Source of the DNA: Crocosphaera sp. UHCC 0190
GTDB taxonomy: Bacteria > Cyanobacteriota > Cyanobacteriia > Cyanobacteriales > Microcystaceae
NCBI RefSeq assembly: GCF_034932065.1
Contig: NZ_JAYGHP010000006.1
Coordinates: 174,686 to 238,685, forward strand
Length of the DNA stretch: 64,000 bases
Direction: 5' to 3'
In this document: positions 34,768 through 44,140 of the stretch, piece by piece
How positions within the stretch are numbered: the stretch's first letter is position 1
Layout: the number at the start of each line of letters is the position of its first letter
Notes under the pieces: generated by a model
Database searches by the model: none
The model's input: only the letters and a program-made list of their open reading frames with translations
Told to the model about the DNA's origin: nothing
Made by a program: the position numbers and the translations under genes

Positions 34768-36576
34768 ATGACCTGGCCAACTCTAAAATTCAGCAAAATT
34801 TCTAGCTTATATTTTTATCTATTACTAATCATAATATATTTTTTATTGGGGATATATTTAATCACGCAAACCTCAATTACTTCTGATGAATCTGCTTATA
34901 TTGGGGCAGCTTATTCTTATACTCAAGGAATTGGACTTAATCAAGAGCATCCTCTATTTATTAAGTTGGTAAATTCTGCAATTATTAATCTATTTTTTAG
35001 TGATTATACAATAACAATTCCTCCCATTAATATCGTGCCTGGAGAAGAGAATAGTGAGGCACGTCTTGCGGCTTTTAATGTGGGCTATCAATTTTTAATG
35101 ATGCGGCCAGAAAATTTTGATAAAATTCTTTTTTCTCTACGAATTTGTTACTTGTTATTTAATAGTTTATTTTTGATATTTTTATATATTTATACATTTC
35201 TTTTAAAAACAATAGATGCTAAAGTATCTTTTTCTTTGGGGATTTTATTTGTTTTCTCTCCTAGCTTTTATGGTCATAACTTTCTGATTGCTTTTGATGT
35301 TTTAGTGAGTGTTTATTCTTTACTGACAATTATCTCGTTGATGGGAATTATTAAAACTTTATTTTCGCCTCAACCCAAACATTTGTTAAATCAATTTATT
35401 TTATTTACTTTTATTTGTTTTGTTGCAATTAATGCTAAATTTAGCAATTTAATTTTAGTCCCTATTATTGTAATAAGTATTTTAACCTTATCCTTATATT
35501 TAATTAAAATTGGTAAGAGAATATTAGGAATTAAAGTTATTATTCTATCATGCTTAAGTGGGTTGGCTCAACTGTTTTCAATCATTTTAATGTATGCTTT
35601 GTCATTTAGAAATCTTCCAAATCAATCAATTCTTGAGAACTTTAACCGCTATAGCCAAGGAATAAAGATGAATTTAAGCACTGCGGGAGGAGTTCGTGAG
35701 CCTTTTTGGAACGGTCAATTTGTCTCGATTACTTCTCTTGAATATTTAGGTAAAATATTTTGGTTTAAAGAAAATCCAGGATTATTTATATTAGGAAGTT
35801 TCTTAATTATTCTTGGTTTGTACAAAATCATAACTGAACGACAGCAATTAATCAATTTTTTTAGAAACTGGAAACAACCACAAAACCTAGGCAAATTAGG
35901 AATAATTATCTTAGGCATCTCTTATCCTCTATGCTACTTTATTTTAACCCATAAAAGTCGCTTTATTATCGGTTATCGTTATTTTTATCCTTTAATTATT
36001 TTTCTGTATTTCGGAATTTCTCTATTAACAACACTCATGAAACAAAAATGGCAACAATATGTAATCATTAGTAGTCTTAGTTTATATATTTGTTTAGGAT
36101 GGCTTGGGGTTTCACAATCTCTTAGTTATGTTAATCCTTTATGGACGCAAGAAAAGTGGCAACTGACGGATGATTCAACCATTAATTGGGGACAAGAAAC
36201 CCAACATGGGGTACAATATCTCCTAACTCATCGTCTTCTACCGGAAAAGAACACTGATGTTATTACCCATCAAACCTTTGGTGTTAATATCAATTTTATC
36301 CAATATTTAGACCTTCTTGGACGACAACAAAATTATCCTCTTGATATTCAATCCTATTATGCTCATCCTCCTTTTAATGCAACTAAATCAGACATTAATC
36401 AACTATCCGAAAAATATCTACTAATTGATAGTTCAGTTAAACAACAAATTGTTGCTAATGCTCAAAAAAATCCGATTGCTGCGAAAAATTTAGAATTTAT
36501 CCAAACCCATCAACCTCTTTACTCTCATAACGATATTATCTTCATTTATCAACTCAAATTTAACACAACGCCTTAA
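34768..36576 (+). CDS. GT-C-type membrane glycosyltransferase (PMT/ArnT-like)
   Basis: A 602-aa polytopic protein, about 11-12 membrane segments. Right after the first segment comes the acidic loop SITSDESAYIGAAYSYTQG and EHPLFIKL, the usual place of the catalytic Asp in GT-C enzymes that use polyprenyl-phosphate sugars. A C-terminal soluble part follows. The acceptor and sugar are unknown. Its stop codon overlaps the next start by one base (TAATG at 36574-36578), so translation is coupled. A TTG at 34765 is an alternative start. Confidence 0.78.
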   Translation: MTWPTLKFSKISSLYFYLLLIIIYFLLGIYLITQTSITSDESAYIGAAYSYTQGIGLNQEHPLFIKLVNSAIINLFFSDYTITIPPINIVPGEENSEARLAAFNVGYQFLMMRPENFDKILFSLRICYLLFNSLFLIFLYIYTFLLKTIDAKVSFSLGILFVFSPSFYGHNFLIAFDVLVSVYSLLTIISLMGIIKTLFSPQPKHLLNQFILFTFICFVAINAKFSNLILVPIIVISILTLSLYLIKIGKRILGIKVIILSCLSGLAQLFSIILMYALSFRNLPNQSILENFNRYSQGIKMNLSTAGGVREPFWNGQFVSITSLEYLGKIFWFKENPGLFILGSFLIILGLYKIITERQQLINFFRNWKQPQNLGKLGIIILGISYPLCYFILTHKSRFIIGYRYFYPLIIFLYFGISLLTTLMKQKWQQYVIISSLSLYICLGWLGVSQSLSYVNPLWTQEKWQLTDDSTINWGQETQHGVQYLLTHRLLPEKNTDVITHQTFGVNINFIQYLDLLGRQQNYPLDIQSYYAHPPFNATKSDINQLSEKYLLIDSSVKQQIVANAQKNPIAAKNLEFIQTHQPLYSHNDIIFIYQLKFNTTP

Positions 36577-38762
36577 TGAAGTCCTTTAAATTTAAAGTCT
36601 GGAAATCCTTTAATTTCTGGTTACTCAACGAGAGTCATCACTTATTAGTTATCTTACTGTATGGAATTATTGCCTTTAGCTTAATGGCCCCAATGGCCTC
36701 AAATTCCGTGATTTTTTCCACTGGAGAAACAGTCCCCCATTTAGCTTATATTATTCAAGGACGGATGGCCTTAGAAGAAGGACAATTTCCGTTACGGGTT
36801 GCTCCCTATGAAAACAACGGTTGGCGTTATGGGAGTTTTCAATTTTATAGCCAAATTCCCTATACTTTAGGTGGCCTAATCTACAAATTTCTGACCCCTT
36901 ATAACCCTTACATAGCACTAAAAATGATGCTTTGGGGTTCATTAGTCATCGGGGGATTTTTCATCTATCGTCTGAGTTTGTGGCTCACCCGTAGTCAACC
37001 TGGAGCCATTTTAGCCGGACTTTCTTATTTATCGGCCCCTTATTTTCTTAATACAATTCATGCTCGCGGTGCTTTTCCAGAAGCCATTGCTCAAGGTATT
37101 TTACCCATTGTTTTATATTACGTTATCAAAACCTATAGTAACCCGAAACCCCAATATATTTTACTGAGTAGCATTGCTTGGTTTGCCTTAGCAACAACTC
37201 ACATTATTACCTTTATTTATGGTTCCCTATTTTTAGGAATTTTAGGGCTATTAATCATTGTAAAAACACCAAAAACCCGTGCTTTAATCAATCCATTAAT
37301 TCGAGTCACAGTGGGCTATATTTTGGGGTGGTTACTAGGTTTTTATTATCTCATGCCCGTAGTTCTAGAATCCCAATATGTGAGTATGCGGTTTTATGTT
37401 GATCAAGTGAGTCCCTATATGACCAACTGGATGACTCCCTTGGCTAACTTACTCTCTCCTACGGCACTTTCCCCCTCACCCAGAGACGAAGGCATTACCT
37501 ACGGCTTAACTCCTGCGGTGGGTTGGATTTTTCTCGTTGCTTGGGGAGTTGTTGTTTATGATTACTATTCAGCCAAACCCTTGCCCCCTCGTTTGAATCC
37601 GACTAGCTCTTATCTATTTGGCCTTATTTGGATTTTTCCCCTTGTACTCTTCATTACTTGGAGTCCCATCGATTTTTGGGCATTTTTACCGAAATCCTTG
37701 TGGGTGACACAATTTACCTTCCGATTTCTGACTCATATTATGTGGTGTGGGGCCTTATTAACGGGTTATGCGATCGCCTTACTCTTTCCCCGAAGGTTCT
37801 CTAGTCGTCATTTGTTAATCGGAATTTTCCTGATAGTTATGGTTAGTCGCCCTTGGCTGCCAATTCCGAGGGGAACCATTACCGTAGATCAAGTGGTTGA
37901 AAATCCCCAATTTAGTAAATCAGGAGCCATTGATTATCTGAATCGCAGTGTTATTAAAACCTTATATGGCAAGGCTCAACTACCCTTGTTGAGTAATACC
38001 TGGATTCCCAGTTATAACAGTTGGGAGTCTTTTGATCGGAAGTTTTTGCCCGTAATTGGAGAAAATGAACCAAATTGGCGAATTTTACCCCTGTGGCAAG
38101 AGACAGATAAACCTGTTTTGGTGATAGAAGGTAAGGTGACTCCAGAAACGGTGTCCGATGCCACCACCTTATCCGTTGTCGTCTTACAGAGATATTCCGA
38201 CGAAAACAAACAAATTTTAGGAGAAATTCCCCTTAATCAACCCAGGTTAAATTGGCGTGTCCCCTTTGATCTTACTAAGTTGAATCAGTTAGATCTAGCT
38301 CCCAAAGAGTTTCGTCTACAATTCGTGGTTAAGGGCAATATTGATAATAACCAACGTCCTCAGATTGAAGTAGATAACCTGTTTTTTGAGGGAATATCCC
38401 CCGAAAACACCGTAATTCCCCTTGAGACAACCAAAGATAAATGTACTCAACAAGGAATTAAAACTTTGTGTGAGGTATCTGTCGGAGAAAAGGCTCAAGT
38501 CGTTCAACTTCCTGTACTTTACTATTCTAGAATGCAACAAATCAAAATCAATGGTCAATTAGTCGAGTATTTTCCTGTCAATTATTATGACTATAATTTA
38601 GTGGGTGTTAGACTGAAACCCGGTAACTATCAAATTCAAGCTATATTTACAGGATTAGTTTGGGCAAACTGGATTAGTTTTTTCGCTTGGCTAAGTGTCA
38701 TTATTATGGGCATGAAACTTTTTTGGGGAGGCAAGAAGCAGGAGGCAGACGTTAAAGTTTAG
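36576..38762 (+). CDS. polytopic membrane protein, 6-pyruvoyl-tetrahydropterin-synthase-related / YfhO-like domain, paralogue A
   Basis: A 728-aa integral membrane protein with an N-terminal membrane domain of about 11 segments, an acidic first loop (STGETVPHLAYIIQGRMALEEG) and a C-terminal periplasmic beta-rich region (about 460-690) ending in a last membrane segment. It resembles PF10131-type proteins, probably GT-C-like. It is a tandem paralogue of the next gene: both contain QGRMALEEGQFPLRVAP, NIHARGAFxEAIAQGIL and TFRFLTHxMW. Function is not known; glycosyl transfer is inferred from fold and context. Confidence 0.75.
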   Translation: MKSFKFKVWKSFNFWLLNESHHLLVILLYGIIAFSLMAPMASNSVIFSTGETVPHLAYIIQGRMALEEGQFPLRVAPYENNGWRYGSFQFYSQIPYTLGGLIYKFLTPYNPYIALKMMLWGSLVIGGFFIYRLSLWLTRSQPGAILAGLSYLSAPYFLNTIHARGAFPEAIAQGILPIVLYYVIKTYSNPKPQYILLSSIAWFALATTHIITFIYGSLFLGILGLLIIVKTPKTRALINPLIRVTVGYILGWLLGFYYLMPVVLESQYVSMRFYVDQVSPYMTNWMTPLANLLSPTALSPSPRDEGITYGLTPAVGWIFLVAWGVVVYDYYSAKPLPPRLNPTSSYLFGLIWIFPLVLFITWSPIDFWAFLPKSLWVTQFTFRFLTHIMWCGALLTGYAIALLFPRRFSSRHLLIGIFLIVMVSRPWLPIPRGTITVDQVVENPQFSKSGAIDYLNRSVIKTLYGKAQLPLLSNTWIPSYNSWESFDRKFLPVIGENEPNWRILPLWQETDKPVLVIEGKVTPETVSDATTLSVVVLQRYSDENKQILGEIPLNQPRLNWRVPFDLTKLNQLDLAPKEFRLQFVVKGNIDNNQRPQIEVDNLFFEGISPENTVIPLETTKDKCTQQGIKTLCEVSVGEKAQVVQLPVLYYSRMQQIKINGQLVEYFPVNYYDYNLVGVRLKPGNYQIQAIFTGLVWANWISFFAWLSVIIMGMKLFWGGKKQEADVKV

Positions 38763-38825
38763 ATTGTTCTACTGATTTAAAAACCATTCTGAGACAAGAA
38801 TTTCAGCTTTAAGGATCATCATTCA

Positions 38826-40946
38826 ATGAAATTAACCAAAAACTTGCAACCCATTTCTCATTTTTTTGAATCCCATAAAAACAATTTATCAATTTTAGTT
38901 CTTTATGGCGTAATTGCTATTAGCTTAATGGCCCCAATGGCTTCCTCTCAAGTCATTGCCCCTTATCCTGATACTCCTTCTCATGTTGGTTATATTGTCC
39001 AAGGACGTATGGCTTTAGAAGAAGGTCAATTTCCCCTACGGGTTGCCCCAGTTGAAGATAATGGATGGCGTTATCCTGGCTTTCAATTTTATAGTCAATT
39101 CCCCTATTTTTTTGGGGCATTAATTTATAAATTTCTCTTGCCTTATAATCCTTATGATGCCTATAAGTTAGTAGTTTGGACAGCTTTATTAGTAGGTGCA
39201 TTTTATATTTATCGCTTGAGCTTAAAACTAACTGAATCCCAAATCCCCGCAATTTTAGCAGGTATTTCTTATATGTCTGCTCCTTATTTTCTCAATAATA
39301 TTCATGCCCGTGGAGCTTTTACAGAAGCCATTGCTCAAGGGATTTTACCCATTGCTCTTTACTATGTTATTCAATGCTACAACACAGGTAAAAAACGAGA
39401 CATTATCCTTAGTGGCTTAAGTTGGTTTTTATTAGCGATAACCCATATTATTACCTTTGTTTACGGAACTCTTTTTATTGGGCTTTTAGGCTTAATTGTC
39501 ATCTTACAAACTCGAACCACTGATTTTAAATTATCTCGACTCATTCCCGTCGGTAAAGCTTATGGTTTAGCTTGGTTGTTAGCCATTTATTTCCTGGCCC
39601 CAGTCGTCTTAGTTTCTCGTAATCTTTCAATCAACAAACAAATCAAAGCGATTAACCCATTTGACACCAGATGGTACACTCCCCTAAGTAATCTTCTTTC
39701 CCCAACTTCTTTACCTCCTGCTCCTACAGAAACAGGTTTAGCTCCTACCTATGGCTTACATCCAGCGATTGGTTGGGTTTTTCTAGCCGCTTGGGGTGTG
39801 GCTATTTATTATTATTATTTCTCTCGTTCTATTCCGGCCAAACTAGAACCAACGCGCCCCTATTTAATCGGATTACTTTGGGTATTTATCGTCGCTTTAT
39901 TTGTCACTTGGAGTCCGATTAATTTTTGGATAATCTTGCCCCGTCAATTTTGGGTTGCTCAATTTACATTTCGGTTTTTAACCCATGTAATGTGGGCTGG
40001 TGCTTTATTAACTGCCTATGCAAGTATCCTGATTTTTCGCCGACGTTTTGATCGTCGTCACCTCATTCTTGGCATTCTAATTATTGTTTTAGCGAGTCGT
40101 CCCTGGTTGCCAATTCCTCGGAGTACAGCAACGGTTGAAGACTTATTAAAAGAACCATTATTTCGCTATTCTGGTGCTTTAGATTATCTTTATCGTACCC
40201 CAGTTAAAAAGTTATATGGCAAGACAGATTTATTATTATCTCATCCTGACTGGATTCCTGGGTATAGTACCTGGGATACATTTGTTAATCATCCCTTAAT
40301 TTTAGAAGCAGAATTATATTATCCGGTATGGCAGAAAAATGAAAAACCAGTGCTACATCTTCAAGGAGAAATACCGTTAGACAATATTGCGGATAAAGCA
40401 TCTTTAGAAGTTCAAGTTAATGGTCAAAGAGTTGATATCATTGATCTTGTTGATCGTCAATTAGATTGGCAAGTTCCTTTTGATAAAGTTGCGGTTAATG
40501 ATGAGAATTTTGGTCTAAAATTTCTAGTTAATGGTGCAACTAAAGATGGTCAATTTTTCAGAATTCGGGTTAACAAACTCTGGTTAGAAGGATTATCCCC
40601 TGAACATACCACAATTCCCGTCAGTGAAACCCAAGAAAAATGCTCACAACAAGGAGTTAAAACGGTTTGTGAGATAACAGTTAAGCAAGATGCTCAAATC
40701 GTTCAATTGCCTGTTTTATACTATAAAGGAATGCAAAAAATTTGGGTAGATGGGCAAAGAGTAGACTATTTTCCTGTGTATTACCGAGATTATAATTTAG
40801 TGGGGTTAGATCTCAAACCAGGAACCTATAAAATTGAAGTAACCTTTCATGGTTTAGCTTGGGCAAATTGGATTAGTGGGTTAGCTTGGTTAGGATTAAT
40901 TGGTGTAATTTTTAGCCCAATTATTCAACGAAAATTAAATAAATAG
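38826..40946 (+). CDS. polytopic membrane protein, PTPS-related / YfhO-like domain, paralogue B
   Basis: A 706-aa protein with the same layout as the preceding one: N-terminal multi-pass domain, large soluble C-terminal part, single C-terminal membrane helix (WISGLAWLGLIGVIF). Shared blocks include AISLMAPMAS, QGRMALEEGQFPLRVAP, NIHARGAFTEAIAQGIL and IVQLPVLYYxxMQxIxxxGQ near the end. Differences are spread over the whole length, so this is a divergent duplicate rather than a recent copy. Function as for paralogue A. It lies 63 bp downstream of A and faces two minus-strand GT-C genes. Confidence 0.75.
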   Translation: MKLTKNLQPISHFFESHKNNLSILVLYGVIAISLMAPMASSQVIAPYPDTPSHVGYIVQGRMALEEGQFPLRVAPVEDNGWRYPGFQFYSQFPYFFGALIYKFLLPYNPYDAYKLVVWTALLVGAFYIYRLSLKLTESQIPAILAGISYMSAPYFLNNIHARGAFTEAIAQGILPIALYYVIQCYNTGKKRDIILSGLSWFLLAITHIITFVYGTLFIGLLGLIVILQTRTTDFKLSRLIPVGKAYGLAWLLAIYFLAPVVLVSRNLSINKQIKAINPFDTRWYTPLSNLLSPTSLPPAPTETGLAPTYGLHPAIGWVFLAAWGVAIYYYYFSRSIPAKLEPTRPYLIGLLWVFIVALFVTWSPINFWIILPRQFWVAQFTFRFLTHVMWAGALLTAYASILIFRRRFDRRHLILGILIIVLASRPWLPIPRSTATVEDLLKEPLFRYSGALDYLYRTPVKKLYGKTDLLLSHPDWIPGYSTWDTFVNHPLILEAELYYPVWQKNEKPVLHLQGEIPLDNIADKASLEVQVNGQRVDIIDLVDRQLDWQVPFDKVAVNDENFGLKFLVNGATKDGQFFRIRVNKLWLEGLSPEHTTIPVSETQEKCSQQGVKTVCEITVKQDAQIVQLPVLYYKGMQKIWVDGQRVDYFPVYYRDYNLVGLDLKPGTYKIEVTFHGLAWANWISGLAWLGLIGVIFSPIIQRKLNK

Positions 40947-40953
40947 TTAAGTA

Positions 40954-40973
40954 AGGTGAGCAATGCTCACCCT
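40954..40973. terminator. hairpin between convergent GT-C pairs
   Basis: GGTGAGCA (40955-40962) and TGCTCACC (40964-40971) are exact reverse complements with a one-base centre. It occupies most of the 25-bp gap between the plus-strand gene ending at 40946 and the minus-strand gene ending at 40972, so it can end transcripts from both sides. Confidence 0.55.
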
Positions 40974-42510
40974 AGGATTTAATCTTAACTACTTGATAAA
41001 TTTCTTCCCCATTAATATCCTTAAAATGCTCAAGGGGTTGCGGTTTATATCCTTTACCGATTATGGTTTCTAATTGCTGGGTTGTAGTAATATAAAGACA
41101 CTGTGAATTGAAGGAACTAATTTCATTCAAATTTTCCACTTTCCACCGTCCCATATCTAATCGATCAACTGCTATATCAACCCCTAACTTTTGATAGTAA
41201 TTAGGGTCTAATTTTCCATAAAAAGGAACAAAAATATAGATATGTTCTCCATACACATTGGTATCAATTACAATACAATCAGATGAGGTTTTATCCCCAT
41301 AAGTGATCACTGATCCCATGGTTGGCAACCAAGCATGAGTCAACCAGCGAGGATAGTCAATAAAATAGCGATCGCTATAAAGTACCAAAGAAATTGAAAT
41401 AATTAATAACACAATAAAATTGACAATAAATCTTGGATAAAATTTAATTAAATCAACTATTTTAGTGATGCCATAACCTGAAATAATAGCCAATAAAGGT
41501 GCGCCAATAATTGCTCTGAGAGAATGAATTTCTGAGGTTAAAGCAGCAGGTAATGGATATAATATTAACCAAATCAAAAAAATAATATTTTCTTTTCGCT
41601 TTTCTTTAATCAGATAAAATAGTCCCAAAGGAATTGTAATCATCTCAAAGTAGTAAAGTTCCCCTCTATGTTGAGGTAAATGACGAGGATTAAGATCGCC
41701 TTTAAAAAATAAAAATTCAGGACTAAAATGAGAAAAATAAACTTTAATTATTGTTAACCAATTACTTGATAAAATAACATCATTGGCTCTGGTCATTCCT
41801 TGAGGAGAGATATAGAAAATAAGTTGAGGAATAAAGAATAGTAAAAATAAAATACTTGCTAACAATGTATAAAATTTATGTTGCCAGAGAAATTGATAAA
41901 AAATGAAAATTAATCCTATTAAAAAAAGAGGTACGAATACCCTAGCAGACTGATAAGTAAAAATACTAATAGAAAATAATAAACCCGATAGGGGTAAATA
42001 TTTAGGCTGTTTTAAACTCTTGAAAAAGAAAAGTAAACTTAAACAAAACAAACAAGGAAATAAGATAGCTCTAAAAGCAATACGGCTAAATTGAATATGC
42101 CAAGGATAAATCGCTAATAATAAAGCAGAAGATAGAGCAACACGCCGATTAAAAACCTCTTTAACTAGATAATATATAATCAAAACTGTTAGGGTTCCAA
42201 TCATCGCTGAAGTCATTCTAGCGGCAAACTCATTTAACCCCAAAATTTTAATAAAAGGAACCATTAAGTATATATATAAACCTTCTCGATAATCATTAGC
42301 TGATTTAAACACTAAGGGTAAAAAATGACCATATTGATCTTTACCTGTACGGAGAATCGAATAAGCATCATAAGCATTAGATGCTTCATCAGGAAAAAAA
42401 CCATTCGGAATTTTATCTAAAAAAACTATCCGTATAAAAGCAGCAATTATTGTAATAATACTAAGCTTTAAAACTTGCATATTTTGGCATTTATTTTTGA
42501 TAAGTTTCAC
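40972..42510 (-). CDS. GT39-family (ArnT/PMT-like) membrane glycosyltransferase, paralogue 1
   Basis: A 512-aa multi-pass enzyme of the dolichyl/polyprenyl-phosphate mannosyltransferase type. The first periplasmic loop has the signature FFPDEASNAYDAYSILRTGKDQYG with the catalytic-type DE, followed by SANDYREGLYIYLMVPFIKI and AIYPWHIQFSRIAFRAI. A C-terminal soluble part of ~120 residues carries VDRLDMGRWKVENL. It transfers sugar from a lipid carrier to an unknown acceptor. It is 24 bp downstream of its paralogue on the same strand. Confidence 0.85.
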   Translation of the reverse strand: MKLIKNKCQNMQVLKLSIITIIAAFIRIVFLDKIPNGFFPDEASNAYDAYSILRTGKDQYGHFLPLVFKSANDYREGLYIYLMVPFIKILGLNEFAARMTSAMIGTLTVLIIYYLVKEVFNRRVALSSALLLAIYPWHIQFSRIAFRAILFPCLFCLSLLFFFKSLKQPKYLPLSGLLFSISIFTYQSARVFVPLFLIGLIFIFYQFLWQHKFYTLLASILFLLFFIPQLIFYISPQGMTRANDVILSSNWLTIIKVYFSHFSPEFLFFKGDLNPRHLPQHRGELYYFEMITIPLGLFYLIKEKRKENIIFLIWLILYPLPAALTSEIHSLRAIIGAPLLAIISGYGITKIVDLIKFYPRFIVNFIVLLIISISLVLYSDRYFIDYPRWLTHAWLPTMGSVITYGDKTSSDCIVIDTNVYGEHIYIFVPFYGKLDPNYYQKLGVDIAVDRLDMGRWKVENLNEISSFNSQCLYITTTQQLETIIGKGYKPQPLEHFKDINGEEIYQVVKIKS

Positions 42511-42534
42511 CCCAAAGTAAAATTAAATTTAATT

Positions 42535-44103
42535 CTAGCTTTGTTTTTTAAGTTCAACTAATCTATATTGTTGGACACCACTGATATCTCTAGTTGAATA
42601 AATTAACTTTTCTTGGTATTTTTTAGATAAAACTTCACCATCTTTTCCCTTGATGATGTTATTATTTTCAGGATTGGGGCCATTATAAAGAAGATAAAGA
42701 CAGTTAGTATTTAGTTCATCAATTTTCTTTTCTAAATTTTCGACCTTCCATCTTCCCATATCTAATTTATTTTCAACAACATCAATACCAAGCTTTTGAT
42801 AGTCTGCTGGAGGCATTTTAGTAAAAAACGGAATCATGATGTAAGCATATTCACCATAGGCATTACTGCTATAAACAATACAATCATAAGAGGTTTTATC
42901 TGCATAAGTGATGGTTTCTTCTAAAGTCGATAACCAAACATCAGAATGCCACCGAGGATATTCAACAAAATATCGCTGAGCATAAATTGCTAAATTGGCA
43001 AAGATAACTGAGATCATAAGAAAAGTGAAAACCATTTTGATTTTACCTTTGCAGAAGTCAATTAATTGAATCGTTCCATAACCTGATAAAATAGCAAATA
43101 ACGGGGTTGCTGCTAAAGTTCTGACGGCACTATAAGGAGAAATAAAAGCAGCAGGAATAGGATATAAAAACAGCCATAAAAATAATATCCACTTGCTAGA
43201 ATTTTTATCCCTAATTAGTTGCATAATTCCAATAATTAATAAAGGAATTTGAAAAGAATATAGTTCTCCAGTCCTATCAATGGTGTGACGAGGAATAGGA
43301 TCGCCTTTAAAAAATAGGAAATCAGGACTAAAATAGGATAAATAATCACTAATGATTTTATTGATATCTGTTTGAATCCCGACAGCATCTGCTCTGGCCA
43401 TGCCTTCAGGAGAGAGTTGATAAATGAGTTGAGGGATAAAAATAGCCAGAAATGCCAAAAATCCTAGGACAGTATAGTTTTTATTTTTCCAAAGATGTTC
43501 CCAATAAATAACCCCTAATCCTAGCATGAACAAAGGAATAAAGACCCTAGCTGAATTATAAGTATAGATACTAATTCCAAGCATTAAACTAGATAAAATT
43601 AGCCATTTAGGTTGTTTAAAACTTTTAACAAAAAATAGTAAGCTCAAAGAAAATAAACAAGGCAGTAAAATCGCCCTAAAGGTGGTGCGACTAAAATGAA
43701 TATGCCAGGGTAATATTGCTAAAAATAAGGCAGATAATAAACCAATTCTTTGATTAAAAATCTCTTTGCCAAGATGATAAACGATAAAAACCGTTAGAGT
43801 TCCAAGGATAGCAGAAGTGATTCTCGCTCCAAAAGGATTTAGTCCAAAAACTTTAATGAAGGGAACCATAAGGTACATATATAACCCTTCACGGTAATCA
43901 TTCGCTGATTTGAAATACCAAGGCAAAAATTCCCCATATTGATCCCGTAAGGTATGAAGAATAGAATAGGCATCATAAGCATTTGACGCTTCATCTGTAA
44001 AAAAACCATTAGGAATTGTTCCTAAAAACATTACCCTTAGCAACAAGGCAAGGATTAAGATAATAGGAAGATAGGGAATGTTAATATTTTTAAACTTCAG
44101 CAT
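42535..44103 (-). CDS. GT39-family (ArnT/PMT-like) membrane glycosyltransferase, paralogue 2
   Basis: A 522-aa enzyme, closely related to the next gene downstream: FFTDEASNAYDAYSILHTLRDQYG, SANDYREGLYMYLMVPFIKV and LDMGRWKVENL are shared almost intact. The DE pair in the first loop fits a GT-C catalytic site. The pair is clearly a tandem duplication. Small differences in the loop (LPWY against LPLV) may affect acceptor choice, but that is a guess. Confidence 0.85.
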   Translation of the reverse strand: MLKFKNINIPYLPIILILALLLRVMFLGTIPNGFFTDEASNAYDAYSILHTLRDQYGEFLPWYFKSANDYREGLYMYLMVPFIKVFGLNPFGARITSAILGTLTVFIVYHLGKEIFNQRIGLLSALFLAILPWHIHFSRTTFRAILLPCLFSLSLLFFVKSFKQPKWLILSSLMLGISIYTYNSARVFIPLFMLGLGVIYWEHLWKNKNYTVLGFLAFLAIFIPQLIYQLSPEGMARADAVGIQTDINKIISDYLSYFSPDFLFFKGDPIPRHTIDRTGELYSFQIPLLIIGIMQLIRDKNSSKWILFLWLFLYPIPAAFISPYSAVRTLAATPLFAILSGYGTIQLIDFCKGKIKMVFTFLMISVIFANLAIYAQRYFVEYPRWHSDVWLSTLEETITYADKTSYDCIVYSSNAYGEYAYIMIPFFTKMPPADYQKLGIDVVENKLDMGRWKVENLEKKIDELNTNCLYLLYNGPNPENNNIIKGKDGEVLSKKYQEKLIYSTRDISGVQQYRLVELKKQS

Positions 44104-44140
44104 TAGTTAAAGTTGCCTTGTAATAATTGATAAAAATAAA

